The notes beneath the pieces were generated by a model. That model searched no databases and was not told the origin of the DNA. It saw only the letters and a list, made by a program, of their open reading frames with translations. Positions 8,028-18,911 of a DNA stretch of 64,000 nucleotides are shown piece after piece (the first letter of the stretch is position 1; each line of letters starts with the position of its first letter). The translations under genes and the position numbers were made by a program. This DNA comes from Porphyromonas circumdentaria (GTDB lineage: Bacteria > Bacteroidota > Bacteroidia > Bacteroidales > Porphyromonadaceae): NCBI RefSeq assembly GCF_900167105.1, contig NZ_FUXE01000005.1:58331-122330 (forward strand). The letters are read 5' to 3'.

Positions 8028-8948
8028 ATGACCGAAGAACAAAATTCTGAACAACAAACTCACCGTCCTTACCGCTCGGGATTTGTAAACATAGTAGGGA
8101 ACCCCAACGTGGGTAAGTCAACACTCCTCAACTATTTAGTTGGGGAGCGGCTTTCTATTATAACCTCTAAAGCACAAACGACAAGACACCGTATTTTGGG
8201 CATCGTCAACACGCCCGATTTACAAATTGTCTACTCAGACACCCCTGGAGTGCTAAAGCCAGGCTATAAGCTACAAGAGAGAATGAGAGCATTCTCTGAA
8301 CAAGCGTTGAAAGATGCCGATATTCTCTTGTACGTAACAGACACCGTTGAACAGGCGACGAAAAATAGTGACTTCCTCTCCTTAGTAGCCAAGATGGAGT
8401 GCCCTGTTTTGGTAGCAATAAACAAAGTGGATCTAACAGACCAGAAGCATTTAGAAGATCTGGTAGCTACTTGGCACACACTCCTTCCCAAGGCAGAAAT
8501 TATCCCCATATCAGCCACAAACAAATTTAATCTGGCACCTCTAAAACGCAGAATAGAGGAGCTACTTCCTGTCTCTCCACCTTACTTTGAAAAGGATGCT
8601 TTGACCGATCGCCCTGCTCGTTTCTTCGTTTCAGAAATTATCCGAGAGAAGATTTTGCTCTACTATACCAAAGAAGTTCCCTACGCTGTGGAAGTGGTTG
8701 TAGAGGAATTCCATGAGGAACGCAACCGAATAAACATACGTGCCATAATACTCGTAGAGCGTGAAAGCCAAAAGGGCATAATCATCGGGCATAAGGGAAT
8801 TGCTATCAAGAATTTGGGTATAGCAGCCCGTCGTCCTCTGGAGCAGTTTTTCCGCAAACATATACGACTCGAACTTATCGTTCGTGTAGAAAAAGATTGG
8901 CGACATAACGAAAAGAATTTGACCAACTTTGGCTACTCCTTGGAATAA
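8028..8948 (+). CDS. era: GTPase Era
   Basis: Era binds the 3' end of 16S rRNA and helps 30S maturation. All GTPase motifs are present: GNPNVGKST (24-32), DTPG (71-74) and NKVD (132-135). The C-terminal KH domain has the loop GHKGIAIKNLG and ends WRHNEKNLTNFGY, as is usual for the family. Length is typical at 306 residues. It lies 11 bp after fabH and before the related GTPase gene der. Confidence 0.96.
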   Translation: MTEEQNSEQQTHRPYRSGFVNIVGNPNVGKSTLLNYLVGERLSIITSKAQTTRHRILGIVNTPDLQIVYSDTPGVLKPGYKLQERMRAFSEQALKDADILLYVTDTVEQATKNSDFLSLVAKMECPVLVAINKVDLTDQKHLEDLVATWHTLLPKAEIIPISATNKFNLAPLKRRIEELLPVSPPYFEKDALTDRPARFFVSEIIREKILLYYTKEVPYAVEVVVEEFHEERNRINIRAIILVERESQKGIIIGHKGIAIKNLGIAARRPLEQFFRKHIRLELIVRVEKDWRHNEKNLTNFGYSLE

Positions 8949-9077
8949 ATGCACACGAATTGAAGATAATACCAATCTCGAAAAGAGAAAGAAGACTTCT
9001 CTTTGAGGAGATTATGAGAAAAAGAAAATATCCATTTTCCTACTAAAAAAAATAGAGTTAGACATCGAAACATATAT

Positions 9078-10388
9078 ATGAGTAGTTTAGTAGCCATAGT
9101 AGGGCGTCCGAATGTAGGGAAAAGCACCCTTTTTAACCGCCTTATTGGTAGCAGACAGGCTATTGTTACCGAGATAGCAGGTACAACCCGAGACCGCCAG
9201 TACGGCCATACGAGCTGGACAGGAAGGGACTTTTCTATCGTAGACACGGGAGGATGGGTTTCTGGTAGCGACGATATTTTTGAGACTGAAATAAACAAAC
9301 AAGTAGAAATCGCTATCGAAGAGGCTAATGTTATCCTTTTCGTGGTAGATGTCATGAATGGCATGGTAGATTTAGATCGTGAAGTAGCCAACCTACTACG
9401 ACGCTCTAAGAAACCTATTTTACTCGTAGCCAACAAAGCAGACACTTTTGAGATTGGATATCAATCTGCCGAATTTTATGCTCTGGGTTTAGGAGAACCT
9501 TACAGTATATCGGCGATGAATGGCTCTGGGACAGGAGACCTGTTGGATGCTATCGTAAATGCCCTCCCTCCAGAGGACTCTGCTATTGGGTTGAAAGAAC
9601 TGCCCCGATTTGCCATAATAGGGCGCCCCAATGCAGGTAAATCTTCCCTTATAAATGCCTTCATTGGAGAGGAACGCAATATCGTAACCAATCAAGCAGG
9701 TACGACGAGAGATTCTATATACACAGAGTACAACAAATTTGGACTGAACTTTTACTTGGTAGACACGGCTGGAATCCGCAAAAAGGGTAAGGTGCAGGAA
9801 GACTTGGAGTACTACTCCGTCATCCGCTCTATCAGAGCTATCGAGAATAGCGACGTCTGTATCGCACTCATTGATGCCACTCGAGGTATAGAAAGCCAAG
9901 ATGTCAATATCTTATCTCTGGTTATGCGGAACAGTAAAGGACTTGTTGTTTGTGTAAATAAGTGGGACCTTGTTCAGGAAAAAAGCAATCAAGCCATACG
10001 TGTTTTTGAAGAGGCTATTCGCTCTCGCTTAGCTCCTTTTTCTGATTTTCCTATCATCTTTATAAGTGCCCTCACCAAACAACGCATTTTCAAAGTCTTA
10101 GAAACGGCTAATGCCGTATACGAACGTCGCTCTAAACGTATTCCTACACACAAACTAAACGAAGTGCTTCTGCCTATTATAGAGGCAACTCCTCCACCTT
10201 CGTGGAAAGGGAAATATATCAAGATTAAGTATGTAGCTCAGTTACCCACTGCCGTACCCTCCTTTGCTTTTTATGCCAACCTCCCCCAGTGGGTGAAGGA
10301 ACCCTACAAACGTTTTCTTGAAAACAAAATTCGAGAAAACTGGGACTTCTCGGGTATTCCTATTAATATTTTTATTCGAGAAAAATAA
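9078..10388 (+). CDS. der: GTPase Der (EngA)
   Basis: A tandem GTPase needed for 50S subunit assembly. Two G domains are seen: the first with GRPNVGKST at residues 9-17 and DTGG at 56-59, the second with GRPNAGKSS near residue 181, DTAGIRKK and NKWD. A KH-like C-terminal domain completes 436 residues, the normal length. A 129-bp gap from era leaves room for its own promoter. A short terminator-like stem follows the stop. Confidence 0.96.
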   Translation: MSSLVAIVGRPNVGKSTLFNRLIGSRQAIVTEIAGTTRDRQYGHTSWTGRDFSIVDTGGWVSGSDDIFETEINKQVEIAIEEANVILFVVDVMNGMVDLDREVANLLRRSKKPILLVANKADTFEIGYQSAEFYALGLGEPYSISAMNGSGTGDLLDAIVNALPPEDSAIGLKELPRFAIIGRPNAGKSSLINAFIGEERNIVTNQAGTTRDSIYTEYNKFGLNFYLVDTAGIRKKGKVQEDLEYYSVIRSIRAIENSDVCIALIDATRGIESQDVNILSLVMRNSKGLVVCVNKWDLVQEKSNQAIRVFEEAIRSRLAPFSDFPIIFISALTKQRIFKVLETANAVYERRSKRIPTHKLNEVLLPIIEATPPPSWKGKYIKIKYVAQLPTAVPSFAFYANLPQWVKEPYKRFLENKIRENWDFSGIPINIFIREK

Positions 10389-10395
10389 GCCATCC

Positions 10396-10428
10396 AATGA
10401 ACGCTTTACGGGGCGTTCATTCTCTTTT
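10396..10428 (+). terminator. Terminator-like stem after der
   Basis: A 9-bp stem (aatgaacgc at 10396-10404, gcgttcatt at 10413-10421) is followed by ctctttt. It ends only 12 bp before ispD, so it may be partial or serve as an attenuator. Confidence 0.55.
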
Positions 10429-10439
10429 GTAATAGTACT

Positions 10440-11132
10440 ATGTCTGTTCCTTGTTATTTTGTAATCCCTGCAGGAGGCAAAGGAATTCGTTTCGGTGGGG
10501 AAATTCCCAAACAGTTCTTGCTCATTTTTGGGAAGCCTCTCATCATGTACACGTTGGAGCGCATTCGACCTTTTGCCTCACAGATTATATTAGCCCTCTC
10601 AAGCGACTACTTTGACTATTGGCAGGAGCTCTGCGAACAATACAATTTTACCGTACCTCACGAAGTGGTAGCAGGAGGAGCTACTCGCTTTGAGTCTGTG
10701 CGCAATGCTCTAAAAAGAGTCCCCAAAGGAGTATTGGTTGCCGTACATGATGCGGTACGCCCCCTAATAGATCCTAACACAATATCAGAACTTCTGGAAA
10801 CAGCCTGCAAAGCGAGAGCTGCTCTACCCTACACAAGACTGATAGATTCGGTAAGAAGATTTAACGAACAGGGTTCCGAAGCTGTAGATAGATCTACACT
10901 GATACAGGTGCAAACTCCTCAAGTGTTTCAATCTGATCTCTTAATAGAGGCCTACAATGCTGCTTCAGACACCCTATTTACAGATGATGCCTCCGTGTAC
11001 GAAAGCCATTTTTTTACCCCCCCTGCTCTTGTCGAGGGGAATATAGAGAACATTAAAATAACCCGACCAATAGATGCACTTTGGATGGAGTTCCTCTTGA
11101 GCCGTGCAAAAGGTAAGGGAGGCTTTCATTAG
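10440..11132 (+). CDS. ispD: 2-C-methyl-D-erythritol 4-phosphate cytidylyltransferase (IspD)
   Basis: Makes CDP-methylerythritol from MEP and CTP in the non-mevalonate isoprenoid pathway. The CTP-binding N-terminal loop PAGGKGIRFG (10-19) and KQF (24-26) are present, along with the HDAVRPL motif and a conserved TPQ(V/T)F segment. The 230-residue length is normal. RecG starts 11 bp after the stop, so the two are probably co-transcribed. Confidence 0.93.
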   Translation: MSVPCYFVIPAGGKGIRFGGEIPKQFLLIFGKPLIMYTLERIRPFASQIILALSSDYFDYWQELCEQYNFTVPHEVVAGGATRFESVRNALKRVPKGVLVAVHDAVRPLIDPNTISELLETACKARAALPYTRLIDSVRRFNEQGSEAVDRSTLIQVQTPQVFQSDLLIEAYNAASDTLFTDDASVYESHFFTPPALVEGNIENIKITRPIDALWMEFLLSRAKGKGGFH

Positions 11133-11143
11133 CAATACTAACT

Positions 11144-13243
11144 ATGTCTTCTGAGTATTTCGACACCCCTCTTCTCTATTTGCCTGGTATCGGAGAGAAG
11201 AAAGCTCAACTTCTTTACTCGGAGCTTTTTCTGCATACTTACGAGGATCTTCTTTACTACTTTCCCTATCGATATATTGATCGCACTCGTATTTACACCA
11301 TAGGAGAGCTACGAGATGATCTGCCCGAGATACAGATTAAGGGAGTTCTAACCCACTACGTACGCGAGGGAATAGGACGTAAGGCGCGACTAAAAGCCTA
11401 CTTGACAGATGCAACAGGGAGTGTAGAACTGGTTTGGTTTCGTAATACGCAGTACTTTATCAACCACTATCCCGAGGATAAGGAATACATCGTATTCGGT
11501 AAGTTCAAACGCTTTGGACAAAGTTACACTATAGTCCACCCAGAAATAACTCCCATAGAGCAAGCTCACACGGTTACGGGAGGGCTGATGCCCATGTACC
11601 GTACGACTGAAAAGATGAAAAAATCCTATCTTGATTCGGACGCTATTCGTACAGCCTTAGCCCGCATTTGTAGTGTAGCTCATTTGTACGTAAAAGAGAC
11701 CCTGCTACCCGTGATTATAGAGCATTATTCTCTTGTTCCATTATCTCAAGCTTTAGTAGAAATTCATTTTCCTAAAAACACTTACACTCTCAATAAAGCC
11801 AAAGAGCGTCTGAAGTTCGACGAACTCTTTTACCTGCAACTCTCGTTACAGCTTACTAAGAGTGAGAGAAAAGCTCGATTCAAAGGTTATGAGTTACATT
11901 CCGTCGGCCCTCTTTTCACCCAATTATACCAATCTCTTCCCTACGAACTTACCGACGCCCAAAAACGAGTATTGAGAGAGATACGGCAAGACACCCGCAC
12001 AGGCCTACAGATGAGCCGATTGGTACAGGGAGACGTGGGTAGCGGAAAAACTCTGGTAGCCCTTTTTGCCATGCTTCTGGCTGTAGATAACGGTTTGCAG
12101 GCTTGTATGATGGCTCCAACGGAGATTTTGGCTCGACAACATTTTGAGTCTTTACACTCTTTTGTCTCTCCCTTAGGCATATCTATAGCTGTGCTCACGG
12201 GCAGTTCCTCTCGTTCCGATCGCCAACAAATTCTTTCCGACCTGCAGTCGGGACAGCTCTCTCTGCTGATAGGTACCCACGCTTTAATCGAAGAGAAAGT
12301 CGTCTTCGCCCACTTGGGGCTTGCCGTTATTGACGAACAGCACCGTTTCGGCGTAATGCAAAGAGCCCGCCTGTGGGAAAAAAGCCCCCTGCTGCTCCCC
12401 CACATTCTTATAATGAGTGCAACGCCTATCCCTCGCACATTGGCGATGACACTCTATGGTGATTTGGATGTCTCCATTATTGATCAGCTACCTCCAGGTC
12501 GCAAGCCGATTAAAACCTACCACTGTTACGATGACGAAGCCCATCGTGTGCATCATTTTCTGAAAGAACATATTCAATCAGGGCAGCAAGCTTACGTAGT
12601 CTATCCTATGATCGAGGGAACAGAAGAATCTGACTACAAAAATCTCGAAACGGGCTACAATCAATTCGTCGAGATGTATGGCTTCCATAATGTAACATGG
12701 TTACATGGAAAACTAAAACCTCAAGAGAAACAACTCCGTATGGAGGAGTTTGTTTCGGGTAAGGTACCCATTCTCCTCTCCACAACCGTGATAGAAGTAG
12801 GAGTCAATGTCCCCAATGCAACCCTAATGATTATTGAAAATTCCGACCGTTTCGGGTTAGCACAACTACATCAGCTAAGAGGGCGTGTCGGTAGAGGAAG
12901 AGAGCAGAGTTACTGTGTACTGATGAGTAAGAGAAAAATCTCTTTCCCTGCTCAGCAACGAATAGAAGTAATGTGCGCCACCAACGACGGCTTCAAAATA
13001 GCCGAGGAGGATATGCGCCTAAGAGGAGCAGGAGACATAGAGGGAACGCGACAAAGTGGAGACTTCCCTGGACTGAAAATCGCAGAACCAACTCGAGACA
13101 TCGGTTTGCTACAAGCGGTAATAGAAACCGTTGCAAGCCTTTTGAGCAAAGACCCTCTTTTAGAGCTGAAAGAGCATCAACTATTCCTCCAACAATTAGA
13201 GAAGCTCTACCCCAGAGATCAACAATGGGGAAAGATTGGATAA
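11144..13243 (+). CDS. recG: ATP-dependent DNA helicase RecG
   Basis: Branch-migrating helicase that rescues stalled forks and processes recombination intermediates. The N-terminal wedge/OB domain is followed by a superfamily 2 helicase core: Walker A GDVGSGKT near residue 296, DEQH near 396, SATPIPRT, and the C-terminal HQLRGRVGRG motif. At 699 residues it is complete. It lies in the ispD-recG unit; the next gene begins 77 bp downstream with its own -7 motif. Confidence 0.96.
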   Translation: MSSEYFDTPLLYLPGIGEKKAQLLYSELFLHTYEDLLYYFPYRYIDRTRIYTIGELRDDLPEIQIKGVLTHYVREGIGRKARLKAYLTDATGSVELVWFRNTQYFINHYPEDKEYIVFGKFKRFGQSYTIVHPEITPIEQAHTVTGGLMPMYRTTEKMKKSYLDSDAIRTALARICSVAHLYVKETLLPVIIEHYSLVPLSQALVEIHFPKNTYTLNKAKERLKFDELFYLQLSLQLTKSERKARFKGYELHSVGPLFTQLYQSLPYELTDAQKRVLREIRQDTRTGLQMSRLVQGDVGSGKTLVALFAMLLAVDNGLQACMMAPTEILARQHFESLHSFVSPLGISIAVLTGSSSRSDRQQILSDLQSGQLSLLIGTHALIEEKVVFAHLGLAVIDEQHRFGVMQRARLWEKSPLLLPHILIMSATPIPRTLAMTLYGDLDVSIIDQLPPGRKPIKTYHCYDDEAHRVHHFLKEHIQSGQQAYVVYPMIEGTEESDYKNLETGYNQFVEMYGFHNVTWLHGKLKPQEKQLRMEEFVSGKVPILLSTTVIEVGVNVPNATLMIIENSDRFGLAQLHQLRGRVGRGREQSYCVLMSKRKISFPAQQRIEVMCATNDGFKIAEEDMRLRGAGDIEGTRQSGDFPGLKIAEPTRDIGLLQAVIETVASLLSKDPLLELKEHQLFLQQLEKLYPRDQQWGKIG

Positions 13244-13307
13244 GCCTCTCAACAGAAGCACTTAATCGATATTGCCATAGATTTTACGCTGGAACTACCA
13301 TAATCGT

Positions 13308-13315
13308 TACCTTTG
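13308..13315 (+). promoter_or_regulatory. Bacteroidetes -7 motif (TACCTTTG) directly before the S41 protease start
   Basis: A perfect TAnnTTTG lies 6 to 13 bp before the ATG at 13321. Transcription from it would begin almost at the start codon, giving a leaderless or near-leaderless mRNA. No clear -33 box is seen at the expected position. Confidence 0.35.
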
Positions 13316-13320
13316 TGAGC

Positions 13321-15000
13321 ATGAAAAGAAATAATCTTCCTGTAACCCTTTTGGTTACGTTTTTTTTATCATTATATATCGCCCCAACGGCTCTGGCTCA
13401 GTCTGAAAACAAAGAGCAGCGTGAACGTAAAGAGTACTACGAGGCACTACAAGTAACAGGTACTATCCTTTCGGGGGTACAAAACTATTTTGTAGACACA
13501 ATAGCCCTCCCCAAGGTACACGCTCTGGGGATGAATGCTATGCTCCAACGTTTAGACCCCTACACGGAATACATGACACCCGAGGAGGCCAAAGCCTTTC
13601 GTGAAGCGACATCGGGGAGCTATGCAGGTATCGGAGCTATTATAAACCAACGCCCCGATAGTGTAGTAGTCATCAACGAACCGATGCAGGGGCAACCTGC
13701 CGATAAAGCGGGCTTGAAAACAGGCGACCGCATCTTAGAAATCGATGGAAAAGACTTCCGTAAATCTACCTCTACGGTTGTAAGCAAGGCACTAAGAGGC
13801 GAGGATGGCACTACCATAACAGTAAAAGTATTACGCCGAGGCGAACAAACTCCTCGCACCTTCACATTTGAACGCAAAAGAATATCGGTAAACTCTGTTG
13901 CTTTTGCAGATTTCATTGAGGATGGAATGGGATATATTGCCCTCTCTTCTTTCACACAAGACTCGGGTAAAGATGTCAAACAGGCTATAAAGAATCTCAA
14001 AGAGAAAGCTCTTCTAAAAAGTCTCATCCTCGACTTACGAAGCAATGGCGGAGGGGTCCTCCAGAGTGCCGTAGAGATACTGGGATTATTCCTTCCCAAA
14101 GGGTCTAAAGTACTTGATGTAAAAGGGCGTAACATCTCTACCAATGCCTCCTACTCTACGACAGATACTCCCATGGTAGAGGATGTCCCATTGGTCGTTA
14201 TGATCAACGATGAGTCTGCCTCTGCCTCTGAGATTGTAGCAGGGGCTCTCCAAGATCATGACCGTGCGGTCATCGTAGGCGAAAAAAGCTTTGGTAAGGG
14301 ATTGGTACAATCCACGCTGGTTACTCCTGGTAACGGCCTTCTAAAACTAACAACCGCCCACTACTATATACCGAGCGGACGTTCCATTCAGAAAATCAAT
14401 TACAATCATCTGGGAAGTACAGAGCTCATTAAAACCGATACAGTAGGTATTCCCTTCCAAACCTTAGGCGGGCGTAAGGTGTATGCTTCGGGAGGCATAA
14501 CGCCCGATGTAGACCTCTCGGCAGATACATTAGCAGGTGTAGTTACCTTTTTTGCTATCGATACGCTTGTGGCAGACTATGTAACCGATTACGTACGCAC
14601 CCACCCCAAGATGGTACAAGCAGACCGTTTTCGCCTTTCCGATGCCGAGTATGAAGAGTTTATCCGTCACTTAGAGAAGAATAAATTCTCCTATAAAACG
14701 GGCAGTACTTTCTATCTGGACAAGGTGGAAGAGCTCATCCGCAGAGAGCGTCTCTACGCTGTGGCAGAGACTGAGATAGAGGCCCTTCGTAAAAAGATTG
14801 CATCAGATGTGCGCCGAGACGCAACGCTCTTTAAGGAAGATATTAAACAGTATATCGAGGGGCAAATCGTACGGATAGCCTACTACCGAGAGGGCTACTA
14901 CCGCTACATACTACCTCAAGACAAGCAGTTGAAGTCGGTACGAGAGCTCCTTGCGAACCCCAAACGCTACCAACAAATCTTGCATCCCGCTAAAACATAA
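13321..15000 (+). CDS. S41-family C-terminal processing peptidase with PDZ domain
   Basis: A 559-residue periplasmic serine protease of the CtpA/Tsp type. The chosen start gives a clear signal peptide (MKRNN, hydrophobic core, cleavage after ALAQ near residue 27). Upstream the frame stays open inside recG but has no matching sequence. A PDZ domain spans about 95-180, then the protease core with the Ser/Lys dyad: Ser301 in ESASASEI and Lys326 in SFGKGLVQ, spaced 25 residues apart as in E. coli Tsp. Likely jobs are processing or turnover of envelope proteins. Confidence 0.92.
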   Translation: MKRNNLPVTLLVTFFLSLYIAPTALAQSENKEQRERKEYYEALQVTGTILSGVQNYFVDTIALPKVHALGMNAMLQRLDPYTEYMTPEEAKAFREATSGSYAGIGAIINQRPDSVVVINEPMQGQPADKAGLKTGDRILEIDGKDFRKSTSTVVSKALRGEDGTTITVKVLRRGEQTPRTFTFERKRISVNSVAFADFIEDGMGYIALSSFTQDSGKDVKQAIKNLKEKALLKSLILDLRSNGGGVLQSAVEILGLFLPKGSKVLDVKGRNISTNASYSTTDTPMVEDVPLVVMINDESASASEIVAGALQDHDRAVIVGEKSFGKGLVQSTLVTPGNGLLKLTTAHYYIPSGRSIQKINYNHLGSTELIKTDTVGIPFQTLGGRKVYASGGITPDVDLSADTLAGVVTFFAIDTLVADYVTDYVRTHPKMVQADRFRLSDAEYEEFIRHLEKNKFSYKTGSTFYLDKVEELIRRERLYAVAETEIEALRKKIASDVRRDATLFKEDIKQYIEGQIVRIAYYREGYYRYILPQDKQLKSVRELLANPKRYQQILHPAKT

Positions 15001-15032
15001 GAGGTAGCGCAAAAGCTATAACCCAATACTTG

Positions 15033-15077
15033 AAAAGGTATAACCCTAATACTTTAGGATTATACCTTTTCTCTTTT
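15033..15077. terminator. Bidirectional terminator between the S41 protease and the barrel gene
   Basis: A 17-bp stem with one mismatch (15033-15049 and 15054-15070) and a 4-nt loop separates two convergent genes. The arms carry aaaa and tttt at their bases, and ctctttt follows on the plus strand, so it can act both ways. Confidence 0.85.
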
Positions 15078-15093
15078 AACTATAAAGTTCTTT

Positions 15094-16356
15094 TTAGAAG
15101 CTGTATTTGGCCTTCATCCAGACTTCTAAGTTCCTTTTATAATTGCTGAATATCCCCTCTTTTCCGCCCAACCAATCGCACCCAACCACCAGACGCATCT
15201 GGTCATTAAGGGCGTAATCGGCAGAAAATCGGCTAAACCAACCTTTATGCATCAAATCGTAATAGGTAAAATTGGAGATCTGTAACGTACTCTCCAAAAG
15301 TTTTTTCGATATGCTGAGCGTTAAGAGAGCACTGTGCTCCCGCTGTGCTATTTGCGGTTCGTACTTAAAAATACTTTCGCTGGAGAACTGCGCCATAAGT
15401 ATCCACTCACGAGGAGCGTACCAATCCACTCCCACCAACCAGTTAAGCGTATTAAAACCCTTTTGAGGGAAAGCTGTCTGCCCTGGTTTGTAGTTGAAGT
15501 GCTTATCTACATTGAAAGCAGCCTCTCCTCGAAGCACCAACTGACCTAAGGGTTTGGAAATATCGCCCCCCAAGAAACCCATACGATAATAGTTAGGAGA
15601 GACGACAAGTCCTTCGGGCGATAGTTTATAGCTTAAAACAGGCATTTTATTCCATGTGTACAACCCCGACAAAGAGAAGTCGACACCTGGCAGGGTAAAA
15701 CTAAGGCGACCGCCATACTCCACATTGGAGAGTTTGAAAGCAGGATTACTCTCACTCTCGTCCCAAACGATAGGCAAATTTTTCTCCCGAGGCAAGATGC
15801 TCCAAGGATTATCGGCACTGGTCGGTAGCTTATACCCCTGAAAAGTGGGTACAAGAAGCAACTCCAGTTTCATCTTGTCATTGAACGTAAAAAAGCGTAG
15901 CGCATTGACCGACATACGGATATCATCATAATCTTGTGCCAAAAACTCGACCATATCCATCGGAGATACCAAGTCCGTGATACGCACTCCATCTGCCATA
16001 CCCCATATAACCAACTGACGCCCCAAACGAAAGCCCCAGTGCTTCTCTCTATGATCCAAATAAGCCTCTCGCAAGTCAAACCCCGTGCGCTCTTTCAAAA
16101 GGGCATTGTGGGTAGCGTTGAAAGAGACGAAAAGAGAAGAGGCTCCAAACGTTTTCTCCACCTCTGCCCGCACACGCGTACGAGAGGCAATAAAGTCGTT
16201 GGGGTGCTGCACTTGTAGTGCATGGTAGGTATCTACAAAACCTTTCAGTTGCCACGACGAACTACTCTCCTCCTGTGCCTCGGCAGCCTGTAGCCCCATC
16301 CATAGGAAAAAGAGGAGGCTGAGATAGCGAGCATATATCCCTATCTTTCTCATCAA
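15094..16356 (-). CDS. Outer-membrane beta-barrel protein of an RND-associated export locus
   Basis: A 420-residue protein with a signal peptide ending near AEAQ (residue 28) and a body of alternating amphipathic strands ([13 protein letters not shown] at the front, MKAKYSF at the end with terminal Phe), typical of outer-membrane barrels. It resembles the DUF1302-type barrels that accompany RND/MMPL pumps and LolA-like proteins. Its start overlaps the stop of the upstream LolA-like gene by 4 bp, so it is the last gene of that operon. Probable role: outer-membrane component or receiver for exported lipid. The family name is my recognition and has not been searched. Confidence 0.7.
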   Translation of the reverse strand: MMRKIGIYARYLSLLFFLWMGLQAAEAQEESSSSWQLKGFVDTYHALQVQHPNDFIASRTRVRAEVEKTFGASSLFVSFNATHNALLKERTGFDLREAYLDHREKHWGFRLGRQLVIWGMADGVRITDLVSPMDMVEFLAQDYDDIRMSVNALRFFTFNDKMKLELLLVPTFQGYKLPTSADNPWSILPREKNLPIVWDESESNPAFKLSNVEYGGRLSFTLPGVDFSLSGLYTWNKMPVLSYKLSPEGLVVSPNYYRMGFLGGDISKPLGQLVLRGEAAFNVDKHFNYKPGQTAFPQKGFNTLNWLVGVDWYAPREWILMAQFSSESIFKYEPQIAQREHSALLTLSISKKLLESTLQISNFTYYDLMHKGWFSRFSADYALNDQMRLVVGCDWLGGKEGIFSNYKRNLEVWMKAKYSF

Positions 16357-17147
16357 AACCTCCCTTTTTCGAGCGTGGTTACATTAAACTTTCCCTCTTC
16401 CATAGGGAGGTTGTATTTCGGATTCTTTATTTCCAAAATTGTCTGATGCCCCGTCTGCACATTGGTCATATGTAACTTTTGAGCCACCCAATACCCCTGC
16501 ACTTGAGTAATAAGCGACAGCTGCAACAGACGGTGTAGTTTACCCATCTTATCGTAATACTCAACTTTCACGGGTAAGAGACAATCCTGCCGTATCCACG
16601 CTATCTTTTTGCTGAAAATACTACGTTTGTCTACGGGTACCGACTCCAACTTCCAGCATTTATGTCCCTCAAGCGTCTCTTCTCCCAAGAGTTTATGCAC
16701 ATCTTCATCGACATCTCGCTGCCCCATATCGTCGTAAGTAAAATCGCTTCCCATGAAGTATTCCGTCTTGGCAGAAGATCCACTGATACGGCGTGTCTTC
16801 TTCATAGCAGGCAGATAAAGCCATTTGTCGTCTTCTTTATCGGCACTGTTATAATCCCATGTAAGAAACCCTGTTCCCTTTACATCATTGGGATACTGAA
16901 AAAACATCACACTCTTCCTATCCTTTTTATCTTTTCCTACATCGATTGCATAGGAAGTAATCTTACGTTCACGCACACTCCCCCGTTTATTTATGAGTTG
17001 CATAACTAGCTCTGACTGCCTCGTATCTCCATCGGGTCGATCCTTCACTTTCTGTGCAATCTCTCGTCCTGTTTGGGCAAAAGATACCATCGCAAGAGTT
17101 ACACTTGCGGTAATTGTACAAATCCATCTTTTCATATTTCTCTTCAT
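16353..17147 (-). CDS. LolA-like outer-membrane lipoprotein-sorting protein
   Basis: A 264-residue periplasmic protein with a signal peptide ([21 protein letters not shown] region). The sequence matches the outer-membrane lipoprotein-sorting family often paired with MMPL pumps: long beta strands, [17 protein letters not shown], and [12 protein letters not shown]. Such proteins have a LolA fold and are thought to carry lipids or lipoproteins across the periplasm. It sits between the ABC pair and the barrel gene, overlapping the barrel by 4 bp. ATG at 17147 or the in-frame ATG at 17135 could be the start. Confidence 0.85.
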   Translation of the reverse strand: MKRNMKRWICTITASVTLAMVSFAQTGREIAQKVKDRPDGDTRQSELVMQLINKRGSVRERKITSYAIDVGKDKKDRKSVMFFQYPNDVKGTGFLTWDYNSADKEDDKWLYLPAMKKTRRISGSSAKTEYFMGSDFTYDDMGQRDVDEDVHKLLGEETLEGHKCWKLESVPVDKRSIFSKKIAWIRQDCLLPVKVEYYDKMGKLHRLLQLSLITQVQGYWVAQKLHMTNVQTGHQTILEIKNPKYNLPMEEGKFNVTTLEKGRF

Positions 17148-17180
17148 TTTATAGGTCTGTATTTGTTGCTATACCATCTC

Positions 17181-18911
17181 TCAAAGCATTTCGGATTGGC
17201 TCTGCAACATTTTCAGATATTCGGGCGAGGTTTCCCGTAGTTCTCGATCTGTGCCAACGGCTTTAATTCGTCCCGCTTCCAAGAGAATAATTTTATCTGC
17301 GTTTCTGATGGTTCGCATACGGTGAGCTATGACAATGACCGTTTTATCTTTGATAAGTTCAGAAAGAGCCGCCTGTATAAGGCTCTCATTCTCAACATCA
17401 AGAGAGGCGGTAGCCTCGTCCAATAGAATAATAGGAGCATCCTTAAGGAGGGCTCTTGCAATGGAAATGCGCTGACGCTCCCCGCCCGAGAGTCGCTCTC
17501 CATTCTCTCCGATAATTGAGTCGATACCCTGTGGCATTCTCTCGATAAAATCTTCACAGCGTGCTATACGAGCGGCATGCTCTATCTCTTCATCGGTAGC
17601 TCCCTTTTTCCCAATGCGAATATTATCCTTTATACTCGCATTGAAAAGAACGACATCTTGGAATACAATCGAATAGTTTTGAAGAAGCACCTCGGGATCT
17701 ATCTTGCTAATGTCTTGCCCCCCAAGTAAGACCTTACCCTTCTGTATATCCCAAAAGCGAGCTGCCAATTTAGCGAGCGTCGTTTTACCACACCCCGAGG
17801 GACCGATAAGTGCTGTCACCTGACCTTGTTGGGCTGTAAAACTTACCCCATTGATTACAGAATACTCTTCATAGCCAAACTCAACATCCTTAAACTCTAT
17901 ATCGTAATTCTGCACCGCTATCTGCTTTTCTCCCGTTTGGATAGGTATCGTTTTAATCTCTTTTATACGTGCCACAACGCCGTCGAGCAAAACAATCATT
18001 GACATAAAAGAGAGCAAGCTCTCTATAGGCAGATAGATACTCATCGTAAGCATCAGATAGGCAACGTATGCCAATATATTAACCTCTCCTGCAATCAAAA
18101 GATGAGCCCCAAAGACCGCAACGGTTACAATACCCAACTTCAATAGTATGCCCGTAAAAGAGGTAGCAATACCCGAGACGAGCTCTGCTCTTACTTTTGT
18201 TTGAGTGCAGTGATCCATTTTTTCGTAAAACGTTTTCAACGTTTTCTCTTCCAGATTATACGATTTAATCTCCTGTATCTGATCAATGCTCTCTTGCAAA
18301 TCATCAATTACCTCTCGACTGCTTTTCACCCAATCGTCGACCCTTTTTCGTTGCCATCTTTTGGAGAGAAAAGCTATAAGTAGCGCAACGGGGATAACCC
18401 ATAGAGCAGCCACACCCAACCGCCAATCATAGGCGAGTATCATAATGGAGATAATAATAGTAGAGATAGAAGTAGCATAGATATGAGGTAATGCGTGCGA
18501 AAAGATCTGCTCATAGATCGACAAATCGCTCATCATCGTGGCCGAGAGATCGGCTATATCTCTTTTTCCGAAATAGGAGAGAGGAAGGCTTTTCAGTCGG
18601 TTGGCAATATCGATCCTCATATTGGCACTTTCATTATAAACATTGTCATAAAGGCGGATGTAATCCCACCGAGCTACCAAAAACATCACAGCCAGCAATA
18701 CAAGACCAATCACGATATAATCAACAAGTCTAAGCTCCACAGCTGCGGGAATCCCCTCTATACCCCCCAAATACTGAAATAAAAACAGGAATCCGATAAG
18801 AGGGGGAAACATTTTAGTCAGATTGAGAAGCGTATGTGAGAAGATCGACTTCTGCAAATTTCTCGCCCCCTTATCCGACATTGCATATCTTTCTTTGAAA
18901 TACTTTTTCAT
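17181..18911 (-). CDS. ABC exporter, fused membrane and ATPase domains (second of pair)
   Basis: A 576-residue half-transporter: six membrane helices in the first 320 residues, then an ATPase with Walker A GPSGCGKTT (near residue 370), signature LSGGERQR, Walker B IILLDEA and an H-loop AHRM. It overlaps the preceding ABC gene by 4 bp, so the two should form a heterodimer. The substrate is unknown; neighbours suggest a hydrophobic or envelope compound under TetR control. Pairs of this shape are also used for siderophore or peptide transport, which cannot be excluded. Confidence 0.88.
   Translation of the reverse strand: MKKYFKERYAMSDKGARNLQKSIFSHTLLNLTKMFPPLIGFLFLFQYLGGIEGIPAAVELRLVDYIVIGLVLLAVMFLVARWDYIRLYDNVYNESANMRIDIANRLKSLPLSYFGKRDIADLSATMMSDLSIYEQIFSHALPHIYATSISTIIISIMILAYDWRLGVAALWVIPVALLIAFLSKRWQRKRVDDWVKSSREVIDDLQESIDQIQEIKSYNLEEKTLKTFYEKMDHCTQTKVRAELVSGIATSFTGILLKLGIVTVAVFGAHLLIAGEVNILAYVAYLMLTMSIYLPIESLLSFMSMIVLLDGVVARIKEIKTIPIQTGEKQIAVQNYDIEFKDVEFGYEEYSVINGVSFTAQQGQVTALIGPSGCGKTTLAKLAARFWDIQKGKVLLGGQDISKIDPEVLLQNYSIVFQDVVLFNASIKDNIRIGKKGATDEEIEHAARIARCEDFIERMPQGIDSIIGENGERLSGGERQRISIARALLKDAPIILLDEATASLDVENESLIQAALSELIKDKTVIVIAHRMRTIRNADKIILLEAGRIKAVGTDRELRETSPEYLKMLQSQSEML

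Noticed and set aside
12973..13320. N-terminal extension of the S41 protease frame into recG
   Set aside because: The extension is Arg-rich, overlaps recG by 271 bp and precedes a perfect signal peptide starting at 13321.
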